64,000 bases of DNA from Culex pipiens pallens (Eukaryota > Arthropoda > Insecta > Diptera > Culicidae), in contig NC_068937.1 of assembly GCF_016801865.2 (NCBI RefSeq), forward strand, positions 35,057,692 to 35,121,691, written 5' to 3'. Position 1 is the first letter of the stretch. The number at the start of each line of letters is the position of its first letter. Positions 43,126 through 54,912 of this stretch are shown here, one piece after another. The notes below the pieces were generated by a model. That model worked only from the letters and a program-made list of their open reading frames with translations, was not told the origin of the DNA and did not search any database. The position numbers and the translations under genes are program-made.

Positions 43126-45888
43126 AACAGTGTTTGTTTTTCGGAAATATTTTTTTTTAATTTCGAACGAAGCGCTCGAAAAAAAATACATAATTTTAAA
43201 ATGCAAAATTAGATTTGAAATCAAAAAGTACCTTACAAAAATGATGATAAATGGCACTGTAATTTGTGATTTTTTCAGATATTTTGTTTTTTTTAATAGG
43301 GCCTATTTTCGACTTGAGTCTAAAAACAATTTATTTCAGATATTTTCAAGAATCTTTGAATATTTTAAGTTGCCGAAAAAAATACATTCACAAAAATTAA
43401 AAAAAAAGCATAAATTTATGGGGTTTTGTTTAGGCTATTGCAAATATTTTCACCGCTCCTTCCCGGTGAGAAATGTAGAACGGGGTAGGACAGACTGTAG
43501 GACTACCATCTTGTTCGACGCGGTCAGATGGTGGTCATACCATCGCTCTACCATAGAACCACTATCGCGCTGTTTTGAAACAGTTTCGTTTGACAGTCGA
43601 GCTTCGAAATTTCAAAATGAGGTTGACAGTGTACGTCCTACAGTAGTCCTACATCTTACTACTATTTTTATGTCTTGCGCCTGTCGGCCTGTTTTTATGG
43701 GGTTGGTTTGTGTGTGTGTTTTTTTTTTTTTTTTTTTAGTAGGAAAACAATGCCGGTTTGTTTTTTTATATCTTACATCTATTTAACACTTTATTACACT
43801 TTTTCTTGGCCAGCACAAGCAATCACTACTGCAGATCAATATAAAGGTGTTTTCACTGGTTCCGGGCAGTTTCCGTGCTTCCGTGCTTTGTCTGGAACTT
43901 TTCCCTGTTCATTATGACGATCATTATGAGAACGATTATGACATATTGTTATGTAAATTCACTGTACAAATGCATATACTTACATTCGAAACCGGAATTT
44001 GTTTGCAAATTTAGTTGCCAGGACCTGCACGAACACATTTTGAACAAACACTTTTTCTCAACTGTCAATGGCAGAAGAAGGAGAGAAAAATAGTCGAGTC
44101 AAATTCGGAAGAAAACAAAGCTGCAAAGAAGCAAACAAATCCAAGCTGGAAACCTCAGTATAACCGAAAATTATTCTTTTCTTTGTACAACTTGTCATGA
44201 AAATACAACAACGCATTGCCCGGAAACAAATTTGAGCATTTAACAATGCATAACTTAGACTTTTCAATTAATAAGCTTTTATGATAATATTTTATTAAAG
44301 CATTAAATTTTTTTCAAGTTTTGACGAAATTCATGAAAATTATTCTAAAGCATTCATCTAAACTCAGTAGGCATTGTCCATCATGTGAGAAGATATTAAA
44401 TTCAGAAATTTTGGAGAAATACACTATTAATTTCAGGAAATTGGGAATATCTCTGCTTACATTGAGCCAAAACTGATTCTTTTTGACAAATTGTTGTATT
44501 GGGGTTTCCAGCCTGGATTTTGGGGTAATTCAAAGAAAGCTAGAAATCTGGTAAATTTGGTCCGAGAATTTTTTATTGGATGTCAAATATTGGTCAAATA
44601 TATTTAGTTAGAGTCTCTCAAGGCATATTCATAAGAAATTTGAGTGATATCAACATGAATGTACCTATTTTCAGTAAAAAAGTGTCCACTTGGTTTATGC
44701 ACAGAGTAACTCTGTGGTTTACGGATGGTCCCGATTCAAGCACCATGCGTGTCCCTTTGAATGTAGGGTATCGTGCGAACAGTTCAAATTTTAAAATCAC
44801 AATATCATTAATTACATTAAAATCTTATTAAATTTGGACAGCACTCTACAACCCATAAACATTCAACTTTTTATCACGTTAACAGTGAAAAGTGACGAAA
44901 ATTTATAACTTCTTATGAAAACATTTACTCTGGCTATCGCAATTTGTTCACCACTTAGTTTTCCACTTTCCCCACCCATAGATTAATGCACGAATAAAAG
45001 AGAAAAAATATCTATTATTGCATCAAATTTCAAACAACACCCCTCTTGCGAGTGGTTAAAAAACAAACAAACAAGCCCAATTTGGACCACCATTTCATAG
45101 CTGGTGACAATGATGACACTCTCTTCTCGCCCCAACCACCCTTTCCGGATGAGTTATTATCCATTGCAAAATATGGCGGAAATATCCGGGTGCAAAGTGC
45201 ATTCGCGCAATATTGCATTGTTTGGAAATATGCCGCCAGCTTAAAAGGCTTGCACTATAGGGTTGTGAATGTTTGCTAGCATTTTTGTTTTGGGTGGGTG
45301 TAAATTATGAATCAACCGAAATAATTTAATTTTCCTGCTGCAGAATGTGTTGAATTGATGCCGAAATAAATTGTCGTGTGTTTGTGATAACAAACGCAAA
45401 TACTGGTGTGGAAAGTTTGCGACACGTTAAAATAACAACACTTTTATAATTCAATTTTCCTGTACAGGTGAACCCCGCTAGTTTGACACGCATTCTACTA
45501 ACGGTTCTAGTTCAGTATACTGCCCACCATTGAAAAAACGGCTAATATCCACTTTTGGCAAAAACGAGATGTTAGCACCAGGTGGTAGAGGATGTTCCAA
45601 CGCATCTCCTGGAACTTGAATTTCACTGAAATAGTGTTTAGACTTGGCTGCCGATGCGAAAAACCAAACGACTAATATGCCACGCTTATGGGAAATTGCA
45701 TTGACGGAGATTTTGTGACAAACACTAAAACGCGTTTTTCTCGGAATACTTAATTTGGCATAATAGCCGAATTTTCAATTATGGGCAGTATATAGGTCTT
45801 GAGATTAAAGTTTAATACTGTATAGTTGAACACTTATAGTTTGAAGTCATGAAGTTTCGCCGTACAAAAACTCATACACGCACACCTT
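43126..45888. other. Mixed AT-rich and unique DNA without identified gene
   Basis: 43440-43700 has a short inverted motif (GTAGGACTAC at 43497 and GTAGTCCTAC at 43641) and a 221-codon plus frame (43121-43786) composed of repeat debris and poly-F. 44650-44745 holds a decayed hairpin-MITE end (GGTTTACGGATGGTCCC, compare 47129-47290). 45466-45500 (ACAGGTGAACCCCGCTAGTT) resembles a transposon terminus with no visible partner. No gene supported. Confidence 0.35.
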
Positions 45889-46520
45889 CAAGCCCAACCC
45901 CAAACACTAATCCAGCATCAGGGTTGCATCACCGCGTGATGTGACTTTAACGTGCAAAGTGTCATGTAGAATGTCACACAAATAACTTATGACAGCAGGC
46001 GGCGTCGGCGTTGCGGTGACGTGCCCCCAGAGTGACGTATTCACCCCAGAGAAACGCCTCCACCTCCGCCAAGATGGTGGCAAGTTTGGTGGAATGCACC
46101 ATAAGCGCAAGAATGTCATGTTTTGGCCTCCAGACGTCGTCGCCACCACCACCATCAAAGTAGGCTCAGCCGCGCTACTGCTGGTGACGTACGGTGCATG
46201 TTGTCTAACGTTAGGCGCCGTCGTACACTGATAGGGGTCTTCGAGAAGGTGGAACCGCGTGGCCCGGAAATGTGCCGTCGGAGCGGCATTTTGGCGTCCT
46301 TTATGCACACCACTGCGCGTGACACACGCGCTTGACGGGCCCGCGCTGTTGACGTTAATTAAATGAGTAACGTAATGATGTAATAACAGATGATAATTTA
46401 CACATTTTATGAGCGCCATTGTGTCGTGTTAGTGTGTGTGTGTAACGGGGGCTTTTACGTTCTTCCAGCAATGTGTTGTCTTAGTGGCGCCTGAAATGAT
46501 GCAATAACAACAATGACGCG
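45889..46520. promoter_or_regulatory. GC/CpG-richer block with repeated CRE-like TGACGT motifs
   Basis: Against AT-rich flanks this block has TGACGT at 46017, 46033, 46185 and 46350, GACGTC at 46133 and TGACGC at 46513. A full palindromic TGACGTCA lies just outside at 46782-46789. TGACGTCA is the CREB/ATF consensus. Clustering suggests a cis-regulatory element or unique conserved sequence, but I see no TATA, initiator or exon. The 170-codon minus frame (45907-46419) matches no family I know. Confidence 0.3.
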
Positions 46521-47128
46521 ATTGTGAGTTGCGGGTAGATTTTTATAAAAATACGAGTCTACCCCGACAAACTTCGTCTTATCTTTTTTTGTTTCTCTAT
46601 AAAAGGAGAAAAGCAACTCGCGACAAAATTTTGAGGCTAGGAATTTTGACAGGTGTGTTTTTCATAAAGTATTCGCCTCCTTTTCTCTCCCACAGAAAAC
46701 TGGGGACAATGTAGCTGTCAAACTAGGCCAAACTGTTGAATTCACTCACAAAATCAACTTTGAATGATTTGAGTTCATTTCTGACGTCACGATTTTCTCC
46801 TCTATAGCTTGTTTGCTCATTCAGCCTCCTGTGTTCGAAATTTGATTTAACGTAACTTTCTCCATACAATTTGTCGATGCTCCGGAATCGGTTCCAGAGT
46901 GGCCAAAGTGGCAATTAGTTAGCGTATAAACCTTTCTTGGGCTTATGCGAACCCAACGCAACAAAGAGCACCTCGATCCGACGCTCCGTATTGAACTGAT
47001 TCGCTTTCGAACAAAACCATCGAAATTTTTTATATATATAGATAGAAGATATAGATAGATTATGTTGTTGATGTAGAGCCTTGTATAGGTGAACCAATGT
47101 CAAAAATGGTTCTTTCGTTATAGAGAAG
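46521..47128. other. Mixed DNA, probable decayed transposon
   Basis: A 63-codon minus frame (46723-46914) continues into GGTTCGCATAAGCCC and CGGAGCGTCGGATCGAGGTG (minus). This looks like a fragment of an interspersed repeat, but no second copy is in the window. A short AT/ATAG run lies at 47030-47060. Confidence 0.3.
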
Positions 47129-47290
47129 GGACCATCCATAAACCACGTGGACACTTTTTTGGGAACATCTTACCCCCCCCCCCTCCCCTTCGTGGACAAT
47201 TGTTCATACAAAAAAAACTTTTTTTTATGGATCGTGGACTACCGACATGCCCCCCCCCCCCAAAGTGTTCACGTGGTTTATGGATGGTCC
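47129..47290. mobile_element. Hairpin MITE, 162 bp
   Basis: The inverted ends GGACCATCCATAAACCACGT and complement extend about 28 bp with one mismatch (GGACACTTT against GAACACTTT). The loop has long C runs near 47172 and 47252 and CGTGGAC motifs. It is non-coding, and the whole element can fold into one hairpin. Decayed relatives: about 44690-44745, and CCATCCATAAACC at 62350. Confidence 0.75.
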
Positions 47291-47462
47291 TGAAGGTCCC
47301 CACAAAGTTTAGGCCAAATCATGAAACACAAAAAAAAATGGTCGGAATCGGCCGATTTCGTAGAGAATTGTCATTTGTTTAAAGCATTTTAGCACCATAC
47401 TGTCTTAGGGAGAGTTTTTTGGGACATCCTAGATTATACTCACGTTATTAGTTGCGTAAAAT

Positions 47463-47590
47463 TAGGGGCATGTAATTCCATCGTGCCTCTAATGTTGCCA
47501 TATCAGCACTTTGACGTTCAATTACAGCTCATAAAAAGCGTTTTCCACTGAAATTGAGTGATCAAAGGAAGTAAGCAAGTAAGTTTCCAC
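47463..47590 (+). mobile_element. Fragment of the 240-bp MITE seen at 35875
   Basis: AGGGGCATGTAATTCCATCG, GTGCCTCTAATGTTGCCATA, TCAGCACTTTGACG and CAATTACAGCTCAT match 35874-36000. The right end is missing or unrecognisable. Confidence 0.65.
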
Positions 47591-48330
47591 CAACAATTTT
47601 ATTAAAAAAATAGTATTTTTTAAATCAGCTTTCTGTGAAACTTCTATTAAGTGCACGGAATCAAGTTCCAACCATTTAGAAGTAAAATTAAAAAAAAAGA
47701 CTGTAAACTTGTAAACATGATGATGTAAACATATTAAAAGAGTAGTTTCAAAAAGTGGAGAAAATACCCAACAATTTTCTTCTATTTAATTCTTTTTAAT
47801 TTTTGATCTTTTAATATCTGATCTGTCTTTGAAAAATAAGCCGTGCGAAAAAAAATATTAAAAGTTTTTCTATGTGTTAGCCCGTTCAGCCCACAACATT
47901 TAATTGGCGAGACATTTCAAACTATTGAACCGATTTCCAATCCTTAATCAAATAAACACTCGCTATTTTTTTCTCACTTTTAGGAAATAATCAGGATTTA
48001 TGTTTATGTTGACGTATTATGTTGCCCTTTGAAATCTTAATCGTGATTTTTAAGTTCGATAATTATTTATTTTCAAATAGATCATAATTTCTCAAAGGTT
48101 TCAATTTGCCGTTGAAAATCGGATCAATAGTTTCCAAGATATCAAAATTGGGTCAATTGGGTAATAAATACTTCTAAATACATTTTTTTTATTTTTCTCT
48201 TTCTAAGGCTTTATCTCGGCTTTATATTGAGGCTCTTCGAAGATTCTTCATGCAACATTTCAATTGCAAATTCAACTTTTTGATCAAAAATGATTTATAG
48301 AAATTTTTCGAGTATTTTTCTAAACTATTC
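47591..48330. other. AT-rich repeat-like DNA, no gene
   Basis: Several phrases (for example TTTCCAAGATATC near 48130) are reminiscent of family A but not alignable with confidence. No gene. Confidence 0.35.
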
Positions 48331-48511
48331 ATAAATTACTCCTTTTTCTCACACAGCAGTTGCTCCGACCCGATTTCGATTTGCGTGAAACTTTGTTCTA
48401 AGGAGTAAATTTTGTCCCTGATCACGAATCCGAGGTTCGTTTTATGATATCTCGTGACAGAGGGGTGGTACGACCCCTTAAATTTTTGAACATACGAAAA
48501 AAGACATGTTT

Positions 48512-50264
48512 GCCTTTCTTACTTAAGAAAGGTAAAGGTTTTACTTTATGGCTGGACATCATTTCCATCTTCGTAAATAAGACGATTCAGCATCAATTTT
48601 AATCGGAAAAATCGCAAAAAAAATCACACTGCATCGATTTTCGATGCTCTATCGATTCACCTTGACAGAACTCGTTTATCTCAAACCCTCGAATTTTGAG
48701 AAAATAAATTCCGTGGAGGTCGAGTGATGTTCGTGTGTGGTAAAATTTTGCAAAATTTTGCGTCACGTCGTTCTCAGCTCCCATATATCCGATTTCGATT
48801 CTTCTGATTGCAGATGAAAGCTAGTGTGCTGAACCTGGGCGAGTTGCCGCGCAAATTTCGAAATATCCATCTGTTTTCGGATGTGGCCAGGCTTTTCAAC
48901 AAAATACACAGTTTTCAAATGAATATATGGTCAATTTTTTTCATTTTCATACCTTTTATTTATCTCAAAACTTGCATTTTTCGAGCTCTACAACCTCCCA
49001 AATTTTCATCCAGATTCATAATTTGGTTCGGGAGTTAGAGCCGTTTGATTAATCTACCATAAGCAAAAAAATCCCTAAAAAAAGGTAAAAGCCCACCTGG
49101 TGACCTTCGCCAACATTTTTCGTTTCTAATTTTATCCGAAATTTCTTTCTACATTCATAGTACAGACCATGAGTGAGCATCTGAAACAAATTTGACATCT
49201 ATCGGCAATCCCGATCAATTTTTAGTATGATTTACTTTTTGCCTTTCTTAATAAAGAACGGTATAGGTTCTACTTTATGGCTGGACGTCATTTCCATGTT
49301 CGTAAATAAGACGATTCAGCATCAATTTTAATCGGAAAAATCGCCTAAAAATCACACTGCATCGATTTTCTTAGTCGACAAGTTGAGCTTCGAATACTGG
49401 CGCGAGAATGCTGGCGCATATATTTTGTGGCTCGACTTATACTCGTTTTGTAGTAGCTTGTCTACCGATGTTTTCCTACAACATGTAAGATATCGTAGCT
49501 TTTCGATTTCTTTTGCCCTGTCCGTTTTTGCATAACTGTCCAATGTTTATGCAAAAACTTTTGTGACATAGGACATTCATCCGGCTACAATCAATTTGTT
49601 TTCCGTGTGTTCCTAAAATCGCCTAAATGTGGACTTCATTTTTTCGTGAATTTGTAAGTTTATTTAACAGGGTTCATTGGATTCCAATAGGAACTTTCTA
49701 AGCTATTCATCGTTTATATCGTTTTCAAAGTTTTCAATGCTGGCGACGCCAATGGCTTTCTACCTAAGGTTCTCGCGATTGAGTGTGTAGTGGTGGTTGT
49801 AAAAATAGCTATCTCTGACTCTGTCACTTTCGTAGAAGCTGAATGGCTAGCTTCCCTGCACCGTGCGGCACACGCGGTTCACTTGTACTTCGGTTTTGCT
49901 TGGCTTGGTGCGCTGGTACGATGAACCAAAATACCAACACACAAAAGGGCTCGTACCGAAGCTAGAAAACCAAAACCGCGGTGTGCGTTGTCACTGGCGC
50001 ATGGGAAGCTTGCTATGCTCGCGTTTGTCATACACGCTTGTTTGATTAAGAATATGTACGATTAAAAATATTCTTTTGGTGAAAATTGCGTTTTTTATTT
50101 CTTTTGGAAAACATATCATTTATAATACTTTGCTTTCATCATAAGACTTTCTTTTGTGCTGACGTTATAAATAAACAAAGTCGATGTTATGAATTGAAAG
50201 AAGTTCTACCATTGTTATATTCTTTAGTAAGAAAGGCTCTATCTCACCCCAGGTGGGATTAAAT
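48512..50264. mobile_element. DNA element(s) inserted in the foldback, with repeated left end
   Basis: The left-end sequence GCCTTTCTTACTTAAGAA... occurs twice (48512-48640 and 49241-49370) with about 129 bp of close similarity (CTTTATGGCTGGAC, AAATAAGACGATTCAGCATC, CACTGCATCGATTTT). The second copy pairs with an inverted end at 50221-50238: GCCTTTCTTAATAAAGAA against its complement, 17 of 18. So a ~1-kb TIR element (49241-50238) sits beside, or inside, a related element whose right end is shared or lost. No transposase frame seen. Confidence 0.65.
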
Positions 50265-50532
50265 CGAGTTTTTCAATTATTTGTAGCCTGAAAAGGTGAT
50301 GAGATGGAAATTTGGAGTCAAAGTGATTTTTATGTAAAATTAGACGCCCGATTTATGGCGTACTCAAAATTTCGAAAAAAAAATTGTTTCATTAAAAAAC
50401 ATTGTTTTTTAAAACTCTTCCATTTTCCGTTACTCAATTGTAAACAATTTTGGAAAACGTCATTATAAGGGAAATTTAATGTACTATTAGAATCTTCATT
50501 AACCTAGAAGGGTCATTTTTTCATTTAGAACA

Positions 50533-50778
50533 AAAAAAAAAGCAAAGCAAAGCAATCCACTTTAACGACCCCCGGGTCTTTTGTGGTCTCTGTTGCAAGT
50601 TTCTGCTCATTTCTAGGCGTCCGAAAGTTATGTGTGGTGAGTCACCCAAAACCTCTTTTACGCAAATGGATCGACGTTTTACTTCCCCATCCGATAGAAG
50701 GCCAGGAGGATAAGGCGGGAATCGAACCCGCGCCCCATAGCAACTTAGGGATCGGCAGCCGAAGCCGCTCGACATTTT
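50533..50778 (-). mobile_element. tRNA-derived SINE inserted in the foldback arm
   Basis: Read on the minus strand: tRNA-like head (GTCGAGCGGCTTCGGCTGCC, then B box GGTTCGATTCC in a GCGGG/CCCGC T arm), the core TCGGATGGGGAAGTAAA (50678-50694), then a tail of GCTTT units. A 10-bp near-identical repeat ATTTAGAACA / ATTTAAAACA (50523-50532 and 50779-50788) flanks it. The intact foldback copy at 54020-54060 shows the uninterrupted site (TTTAGTACAAAAAATTTC). Confidence 0.8.
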
Positions 50779-51685
50779 ATTTAAAACATTTTTTTTCATT
50801 TTAAAAATTCGTTTTTTTGTAACTTTGCAGGGTTATTGTTTCGAGTGTAACAATTTTCTACAAAGTTTTAGAGCAGAAAATTGCAAAAATGTTGATATAT
50901 AAACATAAGGGATTTGCTCGTAACCATTACGAGTTATCACGATTTTACGAAAAAAAAGTTATGAAAGAGTTGGTCGTCTTTGAACACAGCCATTCATGAT
51001 CACCCGCGACGAACACGGACGACGAAACAAAGAGAAACGCAAAATGTAACTTTTCCAAAACTTTTGTTTAGCAAATTCGCGATAACTCGTGATGGTTACA
51101 GGCAAATCCCTTATGTTTATATATCAACATTTTTGTAATTGTCTGCTCTAAAACTTTGTAGAACATTTTTACACTTTAAAAATAACCCTGCAAAGTTAAA
51201 AAAACACAAAATTTTAAAATGAAAAATGTTGTTCTAAATGCAAAAATAACCCTTCTGGGATAATGTAGATTCGAAAAGTACAGTAAATTTTCCTTTAAAT
51301 TACACGTTCCAAATTTTTTACAGTGGAGTAAAGGAAAATGGGAGAATTTTTAAAACATTTTTAGTGTTTTTTTTTTCGATGAAAAATAAGCTTTTTCGGA
51401 ATTTTGAGTAAGCCGTCAAATCAGGCGTCCAATTTTACATAAAAGTCCCTTTGACACCAAATTTCTATCTCATCACCGTTTCAGGCTGCAAATTATTGAA
51501 AAACTCCTCTTTTTCGCATGTTCAAACATTGAAGGGGTTGCACTGGGCGGTCACGAGATATCAAAAACGAACCTCGGATTCGTAATCAGGGACAAAAGGT
51601 ACCACTTAGGACAAAGTTTCACGCAAATCGAGGATGGGTTGGGTCAACTTTTCCCGATTTCGTTAGAGTTGGTACAGAATTACCC

Positions 51686-53640
51686 AGAGTAGACTTTGAA
51701 CAAAACATCGATGATCGAATAAAAATAATTTAACGCTATTTTTTTAAACTTTTGTCATGCTTTAAGCATTTTGGGATACTTTATGGACAAAAAATCAAAA
51801 TAAAGCTTTAATTTTAAATTGATATTTTCTGATTTGGTTGCGAAAATTTACGAAAATCAGTCAGAGAATAAAAAAAAAATCTGTATAAGGTTAGCAGGTG
51901 GATTCAGCAAAATAAAAAAAGTATGATAACTCTCACCACCACACACAATTTCACTTTGGAATCAAGTGCCATTTCAAATTTCAAGTCTGTAAAATCCAAC
52001 TATTCACAATAGTCATTGTGGCTCATCTCCTCCCCCACTATCGTCCGAACATCATTACCACTGGAACCAAAGTTAGCTCAATTAGTTCAATTGCATACCA
52101 GCGAGCAGTGTTTCCCACAGTTAGTTTAACTTTCTGGTTTCGGGCAAATTTTTCGGGTAATGTTTTGTGTTGGCCAAGCTGGCGGCACCCTGCCGGTGCG
52201 GGAGGTGGTCCTACGGGTTTTTCCACTCTCCCCTCAGTTTGGAGAGTTTGGGCAGCCTTTTTTCACACTCTCCCCCCTGAGAAAAACTGTGCTGCTGAAC
52301 AGTCATTTGTGGTCTAATTAGAAAAGTCGACCGGTTGTGGTAACACACCGCCACACCAGCTAGAGAGCAGTGTCACTGTTTTACTTTTTTTTCGGGGAAG
52401 GAAAGTTGCAAATTTGCTTCACCACAGGCAACACTGGCGCCGTTGGAGAGTAATTCGAATTTATGCGAGAATTCATCAAGGGGATGGAAGTTTGCTGTTT
52501 TTTTTTTTTGGTGTGAAATAATTATTTGCACCGAGTGAATTCACTGGAAATGAGCTTTTTAATTGATTTTGTTACTGTTGCAAAGTGACGTTATACAGTA
52601 ATACTAAGTTCTCAAAAGCAAGTGAAAATCTAAAGATTTTTCAACTGTAATCATGCTTCAAGCCTTTTGTGTTACATTTCTGGTTGAGAATTTAGTGAAT
52701 TAAGCTTGCAACTGTAAATTATTTCTTAAATTTATATACACGGAGAGACTGTGCCCAGAAATTTTAACAATCAAAATTGTTGATTTTACTTTCGTATATT
52801 TTAATCAAAAAGTACTTGTTACTGCCAATTTTCAGTTAAAATATCCAAAATTCAGTATTAATTCAATAACCTGTTTGTTGAAAATGCTAAAGGCAAAAAG
52901 CTAACAGATTTCCCGTACTCGAATGAACATGCTCGACTGTTAGCTTTGGTTTTGGAAAAAATCAAGATTTTTTTAGTTAAATATGATTAACATTTGGTTA
53001 AATGTTTAAGAGATAAATTTGGATTTGCTTACGTCTGTCATTTGAAATCAGTATTCGAACGAGAGCGGCGATTTGTTAAGTTTGTGTAGTTAATAGTAAA
53101 GTGAAAGGAAGTGAAAGGTGAAAATTACACTATTTCGCTAATGTTGAAGTAGCAAATCAAAGTGAACACTGTTGCAACTGTGGAGGTGCAATTGGTGAGT
53201 AATTATGAAGAACAAGACGAGGACATTTGCAACGAGGACCTCTAATGCGAGAGGACTTCATGATAATGTTTGAAGGAAAGAGAGGGGCAGTGGAAGGAAG
53301 AGGCGGACCAACTATTGCAGGACAATATTTGCACGGGCAAATTTAACAATATGTTGGTTAATCTAAGAAAGTATAGGTTTATTTTTACACAACAATTTTT
53401 CTATTGTGATTTTAATTAGAAAACTGGATCATCAAAAAGCTTCGTGCTTACGAAGGATAAATTTTTAATGAACAATTTTTTTTTCAGAATCATCAACCAT
53501 AAAATACATGGAAATGGGTACACATAATATCAAAATATTTTTTTTTTCTATATGACAGACTTGATTTTTCAGTCTCGTAAATATTTTTACCGAAAAGCTC
53601 GTCCAATTTCCCATAAGTTTGCATTTGGGCATACAGATAT
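51686..53640. other. Mixed, partly unique DNA
   Basis: 52010-52520 is GC-richer and unique-looking, without a recognisable frame. 52870-52960 has an inverted AAAGCTAACAG / CTGTTAGCTTT pair. 53050-53194 is a possible untranslated exon (own entry). 53340-53640 is AT-rich. Confidence 0.35.
53050..53194 (+). other. Candidate non-coding first exon (initiator to splice donor)
   Basis: TCAGTA at 53048-53053 fits the insect initiator (TCAKTY-like). The downstream GAACGAGAGCGGCGA and AGTGAAAGGAAGTGAAAGGTG resemble insect 5' UTR composition. GGTGAGTAA at 53194-53202 is a strong 5' splice-site match. There is no TATA box, no clear downstream promoter element, no start codon followed by a long frame, and no acceptor partner. 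This is pattern-based only and could be chance or transposon sequence. Confidence 0.22.
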
Positions 53641-54912
53641 GGGTCATTCTCTGCAACAGCAGTTGCTCCGACCCCTCTACGATTTGCGTGAAACTTTGTC
53701 CTAAGGGGTAACTTTTGTCCCTGATCACGAATCCGAGGCCCGTTTTTTGACATCTCGTGACGGAGGGGCGGTACGATCCCTTCCATTTTTGAACATGCTG
53801 AGATAGAAATTTGGTGTCATAGGGACTTTTATGTAAAATTAGACGCCCGATTTGATGGCGTACTCAGAATTCCGAAAAAACGTATTTTTCATCGAAAAAT
53901 ACACTTAAAAATGTTTTAAAAATTCTCCCATTTTCCGTTACTTGACTGTAATTTTTTTTGGAACATGTCATTTTATGGGAAATTTTATGTACTTTTCGAA
54001 TCAACATTGACCCGTACGGGTCATTTTTTCATTTAGTACAAAAAATTTCATTTTAAAATTTCGTGTTTTTTCTTACTTTGCAGGGTTACTTTTTAGAGTG
54101 TAACAATGTTCTACAAAGTTACAACAAGCAGACAATTACAAAAAAATTAACATGTAGACATAAGGGGTTTGCTTATAAACATCACGAGTTATCGCGATTT
54201 TACGAAAAAAAAGTTTTGAAAAAGTTGGTCGTCTACGATCATGGCCGTTCATCGTCACCCGCGACAGACACGGACGACGAAACAAAGAGAAACGCAAAAA
54301 GTAACTTTTTCAAAACTTTTTTTCGTAACATCGTGATAACTCGTGATGTTTATAAGCAAACCCCTTATGTTTATATATCAAAATTTTTGTAATTTTCTGC
54401 TCTACAACTTTTTAAAATACCCCTACAAAGTTAGAAAAAACACGAAATTTTAAAATGAAAAATTTTGTTCTAAATGAAAAAATGACCCTTCTCAATGTAG
54501 ATTCGAAAAGTACATAAAATTTCCCATAAAATTACATGTTCCAAAATTTTTTACAGTCGAGTAACGGAAAATGGGAGAATTTTTAAAACTTTTTTAGTGT
54601 TTTTTTCGATGAAAAATACCTTTTTTTCGGAATTCTAAGAACGCCATCAAATTGGGCGTCTAATTTTACAAAAAAGTCTCTTTGACACCAAATTTCTATC
54701 TCATCACCGTTTCAGGCTGCAAATTATTGAAAAACACCTCTTTTTTCGCATGTTCAAAAATGAAAGGGGTCATACAGCCCCTCCGTCACGAGATATCAAA
54801 AAACGAACCTCGGATTCGTGATCAGGAACAAAAGTTACCCCTTAGGACAAAGTTTCACGCAAATCGAAGAGGGGTCGGGGCAACTGCTGTGTGAGTTGGC
54901 GGAGAATTACCC
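53641..54912. mobile_element. Foldback element (family F), near-complete copy, 1.27 kb
   Basis: The left end is GGGTCATTCTCTGCAACAGC (53641) and the right end complements GGGTAATTCTCCGCCAACTC (54912). Arms of about 550-600 bp mirror one another through the CCGACCCCTC, GCGTGAAACTTTGTCC, CACGAATCCGAGG, TAGACGCCC, CCCATTTTCCGTTAC and CGAGTTATCGCGATTTTACG blocks. The spacer (about 54230-54300) contains GTCACCCGCGACAGACACGG. The left arm lacks ~45 bp present in the right arm near GAACATG. The flanks are ATAT-like (AGATAT left, ATATATG right). No coding capacity. The transcript would be a long hairpin. Confidence 0.9.

Larger units (their letters stand above)
48331..51685. mobile_element. Foldback element (family F), copy split by two later insertions
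   Basis: Long inverted arms run from about 48331 (ACACAGCAGTTGCTCCGACC, then GATTTGCGTGAAACTTTGTT, CGAATCCGAGGTTCG) and mirror back to GAATTACCC at 51685. The centre lies near 51000-51040 (GGACGACGAAACAAAGAGAA). The arm order is the same as at 53641-54912. The left arm is broken at about 48504 and resumes at about 50265 (TTTTTCAATTATTTGTAG), and again at 50533-50778. Without these inserts the element is about 1.3 kb, like the second copy. Confidence 0.85.

Noticed and set aside
43121..43786. 221-codon plus frame
   Set aside because: It starts in family A debris and ends in a poly-T (poly-F) tract. The composition is repeat-like and no domain is visible.
45907..46419. 170-codon minus frame as a gene
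   Set aside because: GC-richer DNA gives longer chance frames. Plus-strand frames of similar quality overlap it, and no motif is recognised.
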